Part shown: piece by piece, positions 14,324-22,827 of the stretch | Numbering within the stretch: position 1 is the first letter of the stretch | Layout: every line of letters starts with the position of its first letter | Origin: Anaerolineae bacterium | Lineage (GTDB): Bacteria; Chloroflexota; Anaerolineae; JAFGEY01 | Length of the DNA: 22,842 nucleotides | Assembly (NCBI GenBank): GCA_016929775.1 | Contig: JAFGIE010000232.1 | Span: 1 to 22,842 of the forward strand | Reading direction: 5' to 3' | The notes under the pieces: model-generated | Seen by the model: only the letters and a program-made list of their open reading frames with translations | Database searches by the model: none | Told to the model about the DNA's origin: nothing | Made by a program: the position numbers and the translations under genes

Positions 14324-15075
14324 ACCAGGGCCAACGTGGCGACGACGGCGGCGCACAGCAGGGCACAGGCCCAGTCGTGGGGCTGCATGTGCGGCACGCG
14401 GCGGCTGGAGCGCTTGCCCGGCGCGCCGAACCCGCGCGAAAGCAGGGCCAAGGTGAGCGTGTCCGCAGAGCGCAGTGCGGCGATCAGCAGGGGCACGAGC
14501 ACCGGGATGTAGGCGCGCGCGACTTGGATCGGGTTGCGCCTGGAAAACGTGAGCCCGCGGCTCTGCTGTGCCTGCAGGATCCGCCGGAAGCGCTGCCCAA
14601 AGGTGACGGCGTACTGCAGGACCATGATCATCGGGAAGCCGAGGACGAACGGGATGCCCAGGCGGGTGAGCCCGGCGATCGCATCCGCCGGGTCGGTCGT
14701 CCACATGGCGAGCGAGATCGCCAGGCTGATCCCGGCAAAGCGCACCGCCATGCCCACAGCCTGCCACAGGGCGTCGAGCGTGGTGCCGATCGGGCCAACT
14801 GCTACGAGCGGCGCCTCAGGTCTCCAGCGCAGGCACCCTACGAGGAACACAGTCGCGAGGAGGGGGACCAAGGCGCGCCACAGTGCGAGCTGGCGCCGCC
14901 ACGTGGGACGCGAGAGAGCGCCGAGGAGCAGCAGGAACCCCAGCGCAGCCAGCAGCGGCGCCGGATCTTGTTCGAAGGCCATATAGAGCGAGAACGCCAG
15001 CGCGGCGAACAGCTTGACGCGCGCGTCGAGCCGGTAGAGCAGGCCCTCGCCCCGCACGAACAGCAGCTCGCTCAC
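14320..15075 (-). CDS. ecfT: ECF transporter transmembrane component EcfT
   Basis: Membrane scaffold that couples the ATPases to the substrate-binding S component. GTG 15075 overlaps the EcfA stop (GTGA) and follows GGGAGGAAAA. The 251-residue product has hydrophobic segments at about 20-34, 38-54, 66-82, 103-125, 190-205 and 235-251. The two coupling motifs, normally Ala-Arg-Gly, read QQSRG (170-174) and LLSRG (211-215), so both keep the Arg that contacts the ATPases but have Ser for Ala. The N-terminal LDARVKLF block (16-23) is typical. Identity is firm from motifs and operon context. Confidence 0.9.
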   Translation of the reverse strand: MSELLFVRGEGLLYRLDARVKLFAALAFSLYMAFEQDPAPLLAALGFLLLLGALSRPTWRRQLALWRALVPLLATVFLVGCLRWRPEAPLVAVGPIGTTLDALWQAVGMAVRFAGISLAISLAMWTTDPADAIAGLTRLGIPFVLGFPMIMVLQYAVTFGQRFRRILQAQQSRGLTFSRRNPIQVARAYIPVLVPLLIAALRSADTLTLALLSRGFGAPGKRSSRRVPHMQPHDWACALLCAAVVATLALV

Positions 15076-16811
15076 TTTTCCTCCCAGCCCCGCAGGTCGA
15101 CTGGAAGGGGGGCAGACCAGTCCAGGGCATGCGCCAGTGCCGTCAGGGGCAGCGGCTCGAGGCCCACGCTGTCCAATAGCGCGACGTCGGCGAGCACGGT
15201 CTGCGGCGCTCCCTGTGCGCGGATCCGTCCCTCGCTGAGCACCACGACCCGCTCGGCGTAGCGCGCGACGAGCTCTAGATCGTGGGTGATCATGACGATC
15301 GTCGTGCCGCGCCGGTGTTGAGCGGCGACCGCCTCCATCGAGCGCGCGATCACGCGTTGGTCCAGGCCCACGGTGGGCTCGTCGAGCGCGAGCAGTCGGG
15401 CGTGCATGGACAGCACGCTCGCCAGCGCGACCTGGCGTCGCAGCCCATAGCCGAGCACCGCAGGGGGGTGGTCGGCGAAGGGAAGGAGATGCATGAGGGC
15501 GAGGCTCTCGTCCACCCGCGCCGAGAGCGCCGTCCCGCGCAAGCCGATCTGGCGCGGGCCATAGCCCACCTCCTCGCGCACGGTGGCGCAAAAGATCGAG
15601 TCGTCCGGGTTCTGTGGCAGGTAGCTGACAGTGTGCGCCAGCTCGCCCACCTGCTGCCCGTGCGTCTCGCGCCCCTCGATGCGCACCGCGCCGCTGGTGG
15701 GACGGAGCAGCCCGTTGAGGTGCTTGAGCAGCGTGGTCTTGCCCGAGCCGTTGATCCCGATCACGGCGAGCCACTCGCCGTGGTAGATGTCGAGCGAGAC
15801 GCCGTGCAACGCCGGTTCGGCGTCGGTGTACGTATAGTACACGTCGCGCAGCGTGGCCAGCGGCTCCGCCGGCGGCGTGGTGCGTGGGGGCGCCACACCC
15901 GCGGCTGGTTGCGCGATCGCGCTCGTCCACAGGCGGGCAGCCTCGTGTGGCGCAAACGCGATCGGCAGGTGAAAGCGGTGCGCCACGCGCGCCAGTTGCG
16001 GGACTGCGAGTCCCCACGTCGCGAGCCGCTCGACTTGGCCAAAGACCTCGGTCGGGCTCCCGTCCAGGGCAATCTCGCCGTCGTTGAGGACGACAATCCG
16101 ATCGGCAAACCGCGCCGCAGCCTCTGCGTCCTGCGTCGCCATGATCACCGTCGTCTCCCGATCGTCGTCCGCGCGGAGGCGCTCGATCGCCGACAGCACC
16201 TCGTTCCTGCCGCGTGCGTCGAGGCCCGCCGTGGGCTCGTCGAGCACGAGCACACGCGGGCGCATCGCCAGTACGCTGGCAAGGGCGAGCCGCTTCTGCT
16301 GTCCTCCCGACAACGTGCGGGGGGAGCGCTCCTCGTACCCGGTGAGGTCAACCAGGTGCAGCGCCTCGGCGGCGCGCCGCTCGATCTCGTGCGGGGCAAG
16401 GCCCATCGACTCGAGCCCGAATGCGACCTCGTCCATCACCGTGGCGCTGAAGAGCTGGTCCTCTGCGTTCTCAAAGACCAGGCCGATCTGGAGCGCAAGC
16501 TGGGCCATCGGCGTGGCTTGTGCGTCGAGCCCGCCGACGATGACCTGACCCTGGTATGTGCAGTCTACCGCTTGCGGGATCGCGCCGTTCAGCGCCAGGC
16601 AGAGCGTGCTCTTGCCCGCGCCCACTGGGCCCATGAGGGCGACCGTGGCGCCGTCCACGACCTCGAGGTCCACGCCACACAGTCCGGGCACAGGGTCGCC
16701 GCCGGGGTGAGGAGAGGGATAGCTCACCGAGAGCCGGGCGATCCGGATGGCGACGGGCGGATCTGCCTTCTCCTCTTCGCACGAGGGATCGGCGCCGTGC
16801 GCTGCGTCCAT
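15072..16811 (-). CDS. ECF transporter ATPase, two fused nucleotide-binding domains (EcfA-EcfA')
   Basis: A 579-residue double ABC ATPase that powers vitamin-type uptake. ATG 16811 is chosen because it lies 17 bases after the EcfS stop; the frame is open further upstream only as an overlap with ecfS. NBD1 (20-265): Walker A GPVGAGKST (61-69), FENAEDQLF Q-loop region (E114), LSGGQ (168-172), DEP (191-193), and TQD (226-228) at the switch. NBD2 (315-545): Walker A GINGSGKTT (352-360), Q400, signature region LGYGLRRQ (453-460), DEP (477-479), and switch THD with H510. NBD1 has lost the switch His and Q-loop Gln; NBD2 has lost the LSGGQ. It overlaps ecfT by 4 bases. Confidence 0.93.
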   Translation of the reverse strand: MDAAHGADPSCEEEKADPPVAIRIARLSVSYPSPHPGGDPVPGLCGVDLEVVDGATVALMGPVGAGKSTLCLALNGAIPQAVDCTYQGQVIVGGLDAQATPMAQLALQIGLVFENAEDQLFSATVMDEVAFGLESMGLAPHEIERRAAEALHLVDLTGYEERSPRTLSGGQQKRLALASVLAMRPRVLVLDEPTAGLDARGRNEVLSAIERLRADDDRETTVIMATQDAEAAARFADRIVVLNDGEIALDGSPTEVFGQVERLATWGLAVPQLARVAHRFHLPIAFAPHEAARLWTSAIAQPAAGVAPPRTTPPAEPLATLRDVYYTYTDAEPALHGVSLDIYHGEWLAVIGINGSGKTTLLKHLNGLLRPTSGAVRIEGRETHGQQVGELAHTVSYLPQNPDDSIFCATVREEVGYGPRQIGLRGTALSARVDESLALMHLLPFADHPPAVLGYGLRRQVALASVLSMHARLLALDEPTVGLDQRVIARSMEAVAAQHRRGTTIVMITHDLELVARYAERVVVLSEGRIRAQGAPQTVLADVALLDSVGLEPLPLTALAHALDWSAPLPVDLRGWEEK

Positions 16812-16828
16812 CCGGCAGCCCGGCGACG

Positions 16829-17338
16829 CTATGGCTCTATCCAACGCAGAAGGGGAGGATAGGCGCGGATGACGAGAAGATAGAGCGGTACGCCGAGCAG
16901 ACCGAGCGAGACCTGCACGGCATTGAACGGGATTTCGCCCAACGCACGGGCCAGTGTCCAGCGCAGGATCAGCCACTCGTAGAGGACATAGCCGCCCACG
17001 ACCACCAGCCCACCGGCGACCGCACCGACGAGCATCAGCCACGTCTTGCGCCTCCGGCCAATCAGGGCGATGACGACTGCCTGCACCCCGTGGATGACCA
17101 GCGTCCCTGCGGCGAAGGAGGCATAGGGGCTGGTCAGATCGGCGAGCGCCATGCCGCCGCCGGCGATCAGAAAGCCCAGCCACGGGCCAAAGGAGAGCGC
17201 AGCAAAGGTTGCGCCCACGTCGCCGAGGTGCATGTAGCCGCCCACCGGATTGGGCACGCTCCCCCACCGGGTCAAGACAAAGACCACGGCAGCCATCACC
17301 ACGACCAGCGCGATCCGGCGCACGTCGCGTCCTTTCAT
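16829..17338 (-). CDS. ECF transporter substrate-binding (S) component
   Basis: A 169-residue integral membrane protein from ATG 17338 with GGAGAGGAGAG upstream. About five or six hydrophobic segments are visible. The block VPNPVGGYMHLGDVGATFAA (28-47), then GPWLGFLIAGGGMALADL, resembles the HmpT/pyrimidine-and-vitamin type S components in which GYxHLGD begins the substrate pocket. It is first in the S-A-T operon. Substrate cannot be decided from sequence: a thiamine-precursor-like or other water-soluble vitamin is likely, but no TPP riboswitch is seen upstream. Confidence 0.85.
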   Translation of the reverse strand: MKGRDVRRIALVVVMAAVVFVLTRWGSVPNPVGGYMHLGDVGATFAALSFGPWLGFLIAGGGMALADLTSPYASFAAGTLVIHGVQAVVIALIGRRRKTWLMLVGAVAGGLVVVGGYVLYEWLILRWTLARALGEIPFNAVQVSLGLLGVPLYLLVIRAYPPLLRWIEP

Positions 17339-17420
17339 CGCTCACTCTCCTCTCCACCGGTGCGGGCATAGGGGAGGCAGCGATCCCCCCCTCACGCGCC
17401 GCTCAGCAGGTGGCGTCGAT

Positions 17421-17449
17421 ATTGTATGCGACCCGGTGCACGATGTCAA
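17421..17449 (-). promoter_or_regulatory. Promoter of the ECF transporter operon
   Basis: On the - strand, consensus -35 TTGACA (17449-17444), 17-base spacer, -10 TACAAT (17426-17421). The leader would be about 75 bases. Near its ends CCACC and GGTGG (plus-strand GGTGG 17409-17413 and CCACC 17354-17358) can pair, the latter just before the ribosome binding site; an inner AGGGG/CCCCT pairing is possible. Confidence 0.82.
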
Positions 17450-17479
17450 GCATGCGGATGCGGGTCTGTGGCCCATGTG

Positions 17480-19417
17480 CTAGGGGGCGAGCAGCAACGG
17501 CAGGATCTGGAGGACGAACCACGCGATCGCTCCGAGCAGCACCAGGCTGGCGGAGACAATGGCAAGCGCGGCAACGAGGCGGTTGCCTCCTCGCGCAGGC
17601 GCGCCTGTCCGTAGGCTGACCTGGACCTCTTGAGCGCGCGCGCCCTCGACGTTGACGCGGAGCGTGGCGTGGTGCTCAGAGCCAACCGGCAGGTCCTTGA
17701 CGATCCCGCGCAGCGCGACCGTCTGTGCGGCGCCAGGCGCGCAGGAAAAGCGCTGTGGGTCGAGGACCAGCCAGCGCGGCTGTCCCTCGATCTGGCAGTC
17801 CGCGCGCCCCAGCCCGCGGTTCTGTACCTCGAAGGTGCGCCGCTCGGTGTGATACGCTTGGGGCAACACGGCGCCGAGGTCGACGCGATCGGTCGAGAGC
17901 ACGATCGAGGGTCGCGAAAGGCATACCTCGACCGGCACCGCCGACGATCCGGCGCCGGGCACTTCGATCTCGATCTGGGCGCGATAGCTCTTGCCAGGCG
18001 CCAACTGGGACGTGTCCACCACCACGGGCAGCGACTGTCTCTGCCCAGGCGGGCAGCGCACGCTGCTCGGGACCTCGATCCAGGGCGCCGAGGCGCGCAC
18101 GGCGCCGTGGAGCACTCCTCCGCCGGTGTTGGCGATCTCGATCGATTGGGCATCGTCGCGCACGACCACGTCCTGGTAGTGCAGCGCGCGGGTGATCAGG
18201 TCCAGCTGTGGCGCCGGCATCGCCTGCGGGTCGAGCACACGGATCAGGTACTCCAGCCCTGCGCTGCGGTCCTGGTAGGTCAGAACGGCTTGCTCTGCCG
18301 CGCGCGCTGCGACGGGGTCGTGGAGCGCATCGCGCAGCCAGTGGGCGATGCTGCCGTCGTAGAGGATGGCGGTCGCATAGTCCCAGTGCTTGACGCACAG
18401 GGCGGCGAGCTCGGCGCGCGAGACTGCCTGCGTCCCGTTGGGAAACGTGATCGGTTGGGGGAGCGCGGCACTGGTAGGGGGCGGATGCAGGGCCTGCAGC
18501 GCCTCGGAGAGGCGTTGGCCGAACTCGAGCGCATACGGGCGCTGCTCGACATCGTTGTCCAGCGCCTGGCGGAGCACGCGGCGCACCGGTTCAGGCAGCG
18601 CGTCGAGCTGCGGGAACTGGAAGGGGTGATCGCGCGGATCCTCGTCGGTCAGGAGGTGATAGAGCGTCGCCGCCAGCGCGTAGACGTCAGAGCGAGGCTC
18701 AGCCCTGCCCTCGTACAACTCGGGCGCGGCATAGCCGACAGTTCCGTAGACGCTCGAGTGTTGGCGACCGGGATGGCCCGGCGCCTGCTGCGTGTAGCGC
18801 GTCTTGGCAGTGCCAAAGTCGACCAGCACCGTGCGGTCGCTCTCCTCGTCGAGGATGATGTTGGCGGGCTTGATGTCGTTGTGGGTGACGGGCGGCTGCT
18901 GCCGGGAGAGATAGTCGAGCACGCTGCTGATCTCGATCCCGTAGGCGATCACGTCTTCCAGGGGGCGCGGCTGCCCGGCAACGAGCTTGCCGTCCTCGTG
19001 CCGGGTCAAGCCCTCCGAGAGGTCGGCGCCCTGGATGTACTCCATGACCAGGTAGTTGCGCCCGCCCTCGGTAAAGTAGGCATAGATGTCGGGGATGCCC
19101 GGGTGCTTGAGCGCGGCGAGAGTGCGCGCTTCTTCCTCAAAGCGCCGCATGGCTTTGTCACGCTCCTGCGGGTCGGTCGGATCATAGTACTCGATCACCT
19201 CTTTGACCACGCACTGGCGGTCAAAGGCTTTGGTGTTGGCTGCCAAGTAGACGGCGCCCATGCCGCCCTTGCCCAGGGGACGGATGATGCGGTAGCTGCC
19301 GCCGTCGACGATTTGCCCCGGACGGAGCGCGGCGGGCTCGGGCTCCAGCTCGGCGCCGCAGTAGGTGCAAAAGCGCGCATTCGGCAGGTTGTCGTGTGCA
19401 CAGACCGGGCATCTCAT
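17480..19417 (-). CDS. Zinc-ribbon Ser/Thr protein kinase with Ig-like domains and C-terminal membrane anchor
   Basis: A 645-residue protein from ATG 19417. A zinc ribbon at 1-20 (C3, C6, C17, C20) precedes an STK domain (about 42-310): glycine loop GKGGMGAVY (49-57), K72, E96, catalytic loop THNDIKPAN (178-186), DFG (200-202) and APE (231-233). The catalytic loop reads HND, not HRD, so it is a non-RD kinase; catalytic D181, K183 and N186 remain. A helical segment (about 320-410) leads to two beta-rich Ig-like repeats (about 420-605), then a single hydrophobic segment (614-640) at the very end. Because only the tail is in the membrane, the Ig-like domains would be cytoplasmic. It is last in a gyrA-type/phosphatase/kinase run. 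Confidence 0.92.
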   Translation of the reverse strand: MRCPVCAHDNLPNARFCTYCGAELEPEPAALRPGQIVDGGSYRIIRPLGKGGMGAVYLAANTKAFDRQCVVKEVIEYYDPTDPQERDKAMRRFEEEARTLAALKHPGIPDIYAYFTEGGRNYLVMEYIQGADLSEGLTRHEDGKLVAGQPRPLEDVIAYGIEISSVLDYLSRQQPPVTHNDIKPANIILDEESDRTVLVDFGTAKTRYTQQAPGHPGRQHSSVYGTVGYAAPELYEGRAEPRSDVYALAATLYHLLTDEDPRDHPFQFPQLDALPEPVRRVLRQALDNDVEQRPYALEFGQRLSEALQALHPPPTSAALPQPITFPNGTQAVSRAELAALCVKHWDYATAILYDGSIAHWLRDALHDPVAARAAEQAVLTYQDRSAGLEYLIRVLDPQAMPAPQLDLITRALHYQDVVVRDDAQSIEIANTGGGVLHGAVRASAPWIEVPSSVRCPPGQRQSLPVVVDTSQLAPGKSYRAQIEIEVPGAGSSAVPVEVCLSRPSIVLSTDRVDLGAVLPQAYHTERRTFEVQNRGLGRADCQIEGQPRWLVLDPQRFSCAPGAAQTVALRGIVKDLPVGSEHHATLRVNVEGARAQEVQVSLRTGAPARGGNRLVAALAIVSASLVLLGAIAWFVLQILPLLLAP

Positions 19418-19447
19418 ACGGGCGCCTCAGGGTGTGGCCCGAGCGGA

Positions 19448-20185
19448 TCAGGTGATCAGCTCTCTGGGCAAGTGGTCGACGCGGTTGCAGTACACCATGC
19501 GCGTGACATCGTCAAAGTCAATGCGCGTAATGGCGGCGTTGTTGAGCGAGAAACGAACGCCAGCTGGCAGCCCGCGCTCCTCCTCGAGCGGCATGTCGAG
19601 CAGCGTAGCCATCACGTGCTGGTAGGTGCCGCCGTGGCTGACGACGGCGACCCGGTCGTCGGTGTCCCCGTGGCGCGCCAGCAGGTCGCGCACGATGCGC
19701 CGGGCGCGCGCTGGGCGGATGGATGGCGGTTCGGGGGGACGGTTCCACCACCCACCGGCGCGGACGCTGTCCGGCACGACCAGGCGCGGGTAGTGTTGGC
19801 GGAAATAGGCGCGATCCTTGCCCGGTAGCCCGACCAGCTCGCCAGTGGCTTCATCTTGGAGGTAGATGCCCCACTCCTCGTGCAGGTCCTCCCAGCCCAG
19901 GAGAGGCAGGTCCAGGACCTCGGCGACATGGTGCGCTGTCGCCACGGCGCGCACCATGAGGCTGGTATAGATGTGTGTCAGCGCAAACCCATTCGCGTTC
20001 TGCCGGTCCTCAGGGGCGGTCTCGACCGGCGGCGGCGGTTGGCTGAGATAGCGGGCTAGGTGTTCGGCCTGGCGCACGCCGTTGGGCGTCAGCTCGGGGT
20101 CCTCTGAACGCCCCTCATTCGACCGGATCTGGGAGTAGAGGGAGTTGTTGGTCGACTGTCCGTGACGGACATAGTAGAACTGCAT
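19448..20185 (-). CDS. Histidine phosphatase family protein (phosphoglycerate mutase-like)
   Basis: A 245-residue enzyme from ATG 20185. It has the phospho-histidine RHG motif (R7-H8-G9), a second Arg (R79 in SLMVRA), an acidic proton donor in LHEEWG (E103/E104) and the second catalytic His H184 in VSHGGTY. These are the residues of the branch-1 histidine phosphatases, which include cofactor-dependent mutases, cobalamin phosphatases and broad phosphatases. An insertion at 105-160 is larger than in small SixA-like members, so the substrate is unclear. It sits 25 bases after the gyrA-type gene and 30 bases before the kinase gene, so the three are probably co-transcribed. Confidence 0.88.
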   Translation of the reverse strand: MQFYYVRHGQSTNNSLYSQIRSNEGRSEDPELTPNGVRQAEHLARYLSQPPPPVETAPEDRQNANGFALTHIYTSLMVRAVATAHHVAEVLDLPLLGWEDLHEEWGIYLQDEATGELVGLPGKDRAYFRQHYPRLVVPDSVRAGGWWNRPPEPPSIRPARARRIVRDLLARHGDTDDRVAVVSHGGTYQHVMATLLDMPLEEERGLPAGVRFSLNNAAITRIDFDDVTRMVYCNRVDHLPRELIT

Positions 20186-20210
20186 CGTGTCCGGCGCTCC
20201 TACGGTGTGT

Positions 20211-22679
20211 TCAGTCTCCGCCCTGCGCTTGGACGTCGGCGCTGATGCGCGCGACGGCGCTGAGGCGGTCGCCCTTGTAAATGTCCATCACGATCTGCCC
20301 GCGGGTGGCGCGTCCCGATTCGGGGATCGTCTCTGCATCGGTGTGCAAGACCATGCCATCGGATGTGATCAAGGTCACCTCGTCGCCAGGCTGGACGACT
20401 AGCGCGGCGACCAGTGGTCCGGTGACGTCCTGGTAGCGGCTGTGCAGCGCGATGACGCCGCCCGTGTTGCGCCCCTGGACCGGAAACTCGGAAGCGTCGG
20501 TGCGCTTGGCAAAGCCGTTCTGGCTGACCGTGAGCACCTGTCCCCCCGGCTCGATCACTGCCACGCCAGCGACCTGGTCGCCCTCGCTCAGGCGGACGCC
20601 GCCGATCCCGGCGGCGGACCGCCCACGCGGGTTGACGTCCGACTCGGGAAAGCGCAGCGCCCGTCCGCACGCCGTGGCGACCAGGAGCTCGCGACTCCCG
20701 TCGGTGAGGTGCACCCAGCCCAACTCGTCGCCCTCGTCGAGCGCGATCGCCGACAGCCCGCTGGCGCGGACCGTGGCGAACTCGTCCAGGGGGACGCGCT
20801 TGACCTTTCCCTGGACAGTGAACATGGTCAGGGTCGCCTGCGCCTGTAAATCCGCCACGGGGAGCGCCGCGGTAACGCGCTCGTTCTCCTCGAGCCGCAT
20901 CAGGTTGCGTAGGGGCAGTCCGCGGGAGGCGCGGTCGCCCTCTGGGATCTGGTAGACCTTTTCCTCGTAGACTTTGCCCTTGTTGGTGAAGAACAGGGCG
21001 CTGTTCAGCGTGCCGGCGGGGAAGACGTGCGTCACCGAGTCTTCTTCCCGCGTCTCCATGCCCTGCACGCCCGCCCTGTGCGCTCGCTCCTTGCCGCCTA
21101 GGTGATAGGCTACGGCGGGGGTGCGCTTGATGTATCCCTGCCGGGTGATCGAGATCAGCACCTGGACGTCGGGGACGAGATCGCCGGCTTGGACCCCCTC
21201 CCCCGTGTCGGAAACGAGGTGGGTGCGACGGATGTCGCCATAGCGGCGCTTGAGCTCGATCACGTCCTCGTGGATCAGGTACAGGATCTTGCGCGGATTG
21301 GCGAGCAGGTCTTCCAGGTAGGCGATGCGCTGGATCACGTCTGTGTACTCGTCCTCGATCTTTTGCCGTTCCAACGCCGCGAGGCGGCGCAACTGCATGT
21401 CGAGGATCGCGTTCGCCTGCTCCTCGCTGAGCTCAAAGCGTTCCATGAGGTTGGTGCGCGCGCGCTCGGCGTCCGGGCTGTCGCGGATGGCGGCGATCAC
21501 GGCGTCGAGGTGATCGAGCGCGGTGCGCAGGCCCTCCAGGATGTGGGCCCGGGCGCGTGCGCGCGCCAGGTCGTGGTGCGAGCGGCGGACGATCACGTCC
21601 CGGCGATGCTCGACATAGATCAACAGCGCCTGCTTGAGCGACAAGGTGCGCGGGGCGCCGTCGACCAGAGCGAGGCAGTTGTAGCCAAAGGTCTGCTGGA
21701 GCTGGGTGTACTTGAAGAGCTGATCGAGGACCTTGCTCGGCTCTGCGCCGCGCTTGAGCTCGAGCACGATGCTCATGCCGCGGCGATCCGACTCGTCGCG
21801 CAGATCGGTGATCTCCTCGATCCGTTCCTCGCGCACCAGGGTCGCGATCCGCTCGATCAGCGTGGACTTGTTCACTTGGTAGGGCAGCTCGGTGATCACG
21901 ATCCGGTTCCGGTTGCCGCGCATGTCCTCGACGTGCGTCACGGCGCGCATCGTGATCCGTCCCTTGCCGGTGGCGTAGGCGTTGACGATCCCGTCGCTGC
22001 CCACGATCAGGCCTCCGGTCGGAAAGTCGGGTCCTTGCACAAAGGCCATCAGGTCTTCCGCGGTGACCTCTTCGCGCTCCGCATAGTGGTCGATCAGGTA
22101 GGCGATGGCATCGCACAGCTCCCCCAGGTTGTGTGGGGCGATGTTGGTCGCCATGCCGACGGCGATCCCCGAGGTGCCGTTGAGGAGCAGGTTGGGCAGG
22201 CGCGCGGTGAGCACAACGGGCTCGCGGAGCGAACCGTCAAAGTTGTCGACGAGCTCGACCGTGTCCTTGTCGATGTCGACCATCATCTCTTCGGCGATGC
22301 GCGCCATGCGCGCCTCGGTGTAGCGCATAGCGGCGGGCGAGTCACCGTCGACGGAGCCAAAGTTGCCCTGCCCGTCGATCAGCGGATAGCGCATCGAAAA
22401 GTCCTGCGCCATGCGCGCCATGGCGTCATAGACTGCCGTGTCTCCGTGGGGGTGGTACTTGCCCAGCACCTCACCCACGATGCGCGCGCTCTTTCTGTGG
22501 GGGGTGCTGTGACGCAGGCCCATGTCGTGCATGGCGTACAGGATGCGACGGTGTACGGGCTTGAGCCCATCGCGCGCGTCGGGCAGGGCGCGCGCGACGA
22601 TGACGCTCATCGCATAGTCCAGGTACGCGTTGCGCATGGTCTCGTCAATGTCGACCTGTTGAATGGTTCCGATCTCCAA
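20211..22679 (-). CDS. gyrA: DNA gyrase/topoisomerase IV subunit A, GyrA box not recognisable
   Basis: Breakage-reunion subunit of a type IIA topoisomerase. The start is TTG 22679 with GGAGGG 6 bases upstream. The 822-residue protein has the N-terminal domain with [13 protein letters not shown] (38-50), the quinolone region [12 protein letters not shown] (76-87; T81 and D85 match E. coli S83 and D87), catalytic Y120 in MRYTEARM, and a long coiled coil (about 370-470). A six-bladed pinwheel-like C-terminal domain (about 500-815) follows, a gyrase-like length. The GyrA box QRRGGRG, expected before GVQGM (537-541), reads ERAHRAG (531-537). It could be a gyrase A with altered wrapping or a ParC-like paralogue. 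No gyrB/parE is in view. Confidence 0.92.
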   Translation of the reverse strand: MEIGTIQQVDIDETMRNAYLDYAMSVIVARALPDARDGLKPVHRRILYAMHDMGLRHSTPHRKSARIVGEVLGKYHPHGDTAVYDAMARMAQDFSMRYPLIDGQGNFGSVDGDSPAAMRYTEARMARIAEEMMVDIDKDTVELVDNFDGSLREPVVLTARLPNLLLNGTSGIAVGMATNIAPHNLGELCDAIAYLIDHYAEREEVTAEDLMAFVQGPDFPTGGLIVGSDGIVNAYATGKGRITMRAVTHVEDMRGNRNRIVITELPYQVNKSTLIERIATLVREERIEEITDLRDESDRRGMSIVLELKRGAEPSKVLDQLFKYTQLQQTFGYNCLALVDGAPRTLSLKQALLIYVEHRRDVIVRRSHHDLARARARAHILEGLRTALDHLDAVIAAIRDSPDAERARTNLMERFELSEEQANAILDMQLRRLAALERQKIEDEYTDVIQRIAYLEDLLANPRKILYLIHEDVIELKRRYGDIRRTHLVSDTGEGVQAGDLVPDVQVLISITRQGYIKRTPAVAYHLGGKERAHRAGVQGMETREEDSVTHVFPAGTLNSALFFTNKGKVYEEKVYQIPEGDRASRGLPLRNLMRLEENERVTAALPVADLQAQATLTMFTVQGKVKRVPLDEFATVRASGLSAIALDEGDELGWVHLTDGSRELLVATACGRALRFPESDVNPRGRSAAGIGGVRLSEGDQVAGVAVIEPGGQVLTVSQNGFAKRTDASEFPVQGRNTGGVIALHSRYQDVTGPLVAALVVQPGDEVTLITSDGMVLHTDAETIPESGRATRGQIVMDIYKGDRLSAVARISADVQAQGGD

Positions 22680-22723
22680 GGATGGCCCTCCGGTTGGGTC
22701 CAGGATGGATCGCGCGTCGCTCC

Positions 22724-22729
22724 ATTATA
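22724..22729 (-). promoter_or_regulatory. -10 box upstream of the gyrA-type gene
   Basis: A consensus TATAAT on the - strand, 45 bases before the TTG start. No good -35 box lies at 16-18 bases (best TCGCCC at 22752-22747), so the promoter may be activator-dependent or weak. Confidence 0.55.
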
Positions 22730-22774
22730 CCCCAGATCGCGCCTCTGGGCGAGAGCACGCATTCCCTCAGCTAA

Positions 22775-22820
22775 AATGTTACCGAAGTGGTATCATTCCC
22801 TCAAAAGATAATGTTACCGA
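22775..22820 (+). repeat. 11-bp direct repeat with imperfect palindrome
   Basis: AATGTTACCGA occurs at 22775-22785 and again at 22810-22820, 35 bases apart. The first copy is also half of an imperfect palindrome AATGTTACC-gaagt-GGTATCATT (22775-22797, one mismatch per arm). The region is markedly more AT-rich than the rest of the window. It lies directly before a new ATG (22828). Confidence 0.85.
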
Positions 22821-22827
22821 GGGGAAA

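Noticed and set aside
16812..17369. N-terminal extension of the EcfA frame over ecfS
   Set aside because: The extension is an out-of-frame reading of the ecfS coding region with Arg-rich, motif-free sequence; ATG 16811 gives a normal double ATPase.
17339..17414. Possible TPP or preQ1 riboswitch ahead of the ECF operon
   Set aside because: The leader can fold but shows neither the TPP core nor the A-rich tail of preQ1 classes.
17630..19828. 732-codon open frame on the + strand opposite the kinase and phosphatase genes
   Set aside because: It mirrors a well-supported - strand kinase and phosphatase, shows no family motif and has the Arg/Asp/Val-rich composition of an antisense frame in GC-rich DNA.
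21102..22811. 569-codon open frame on the + strand opposite the gyrA-type gene
   Set aside because: Shadow of the conserved topoisomerase gene; no recognisable domain.
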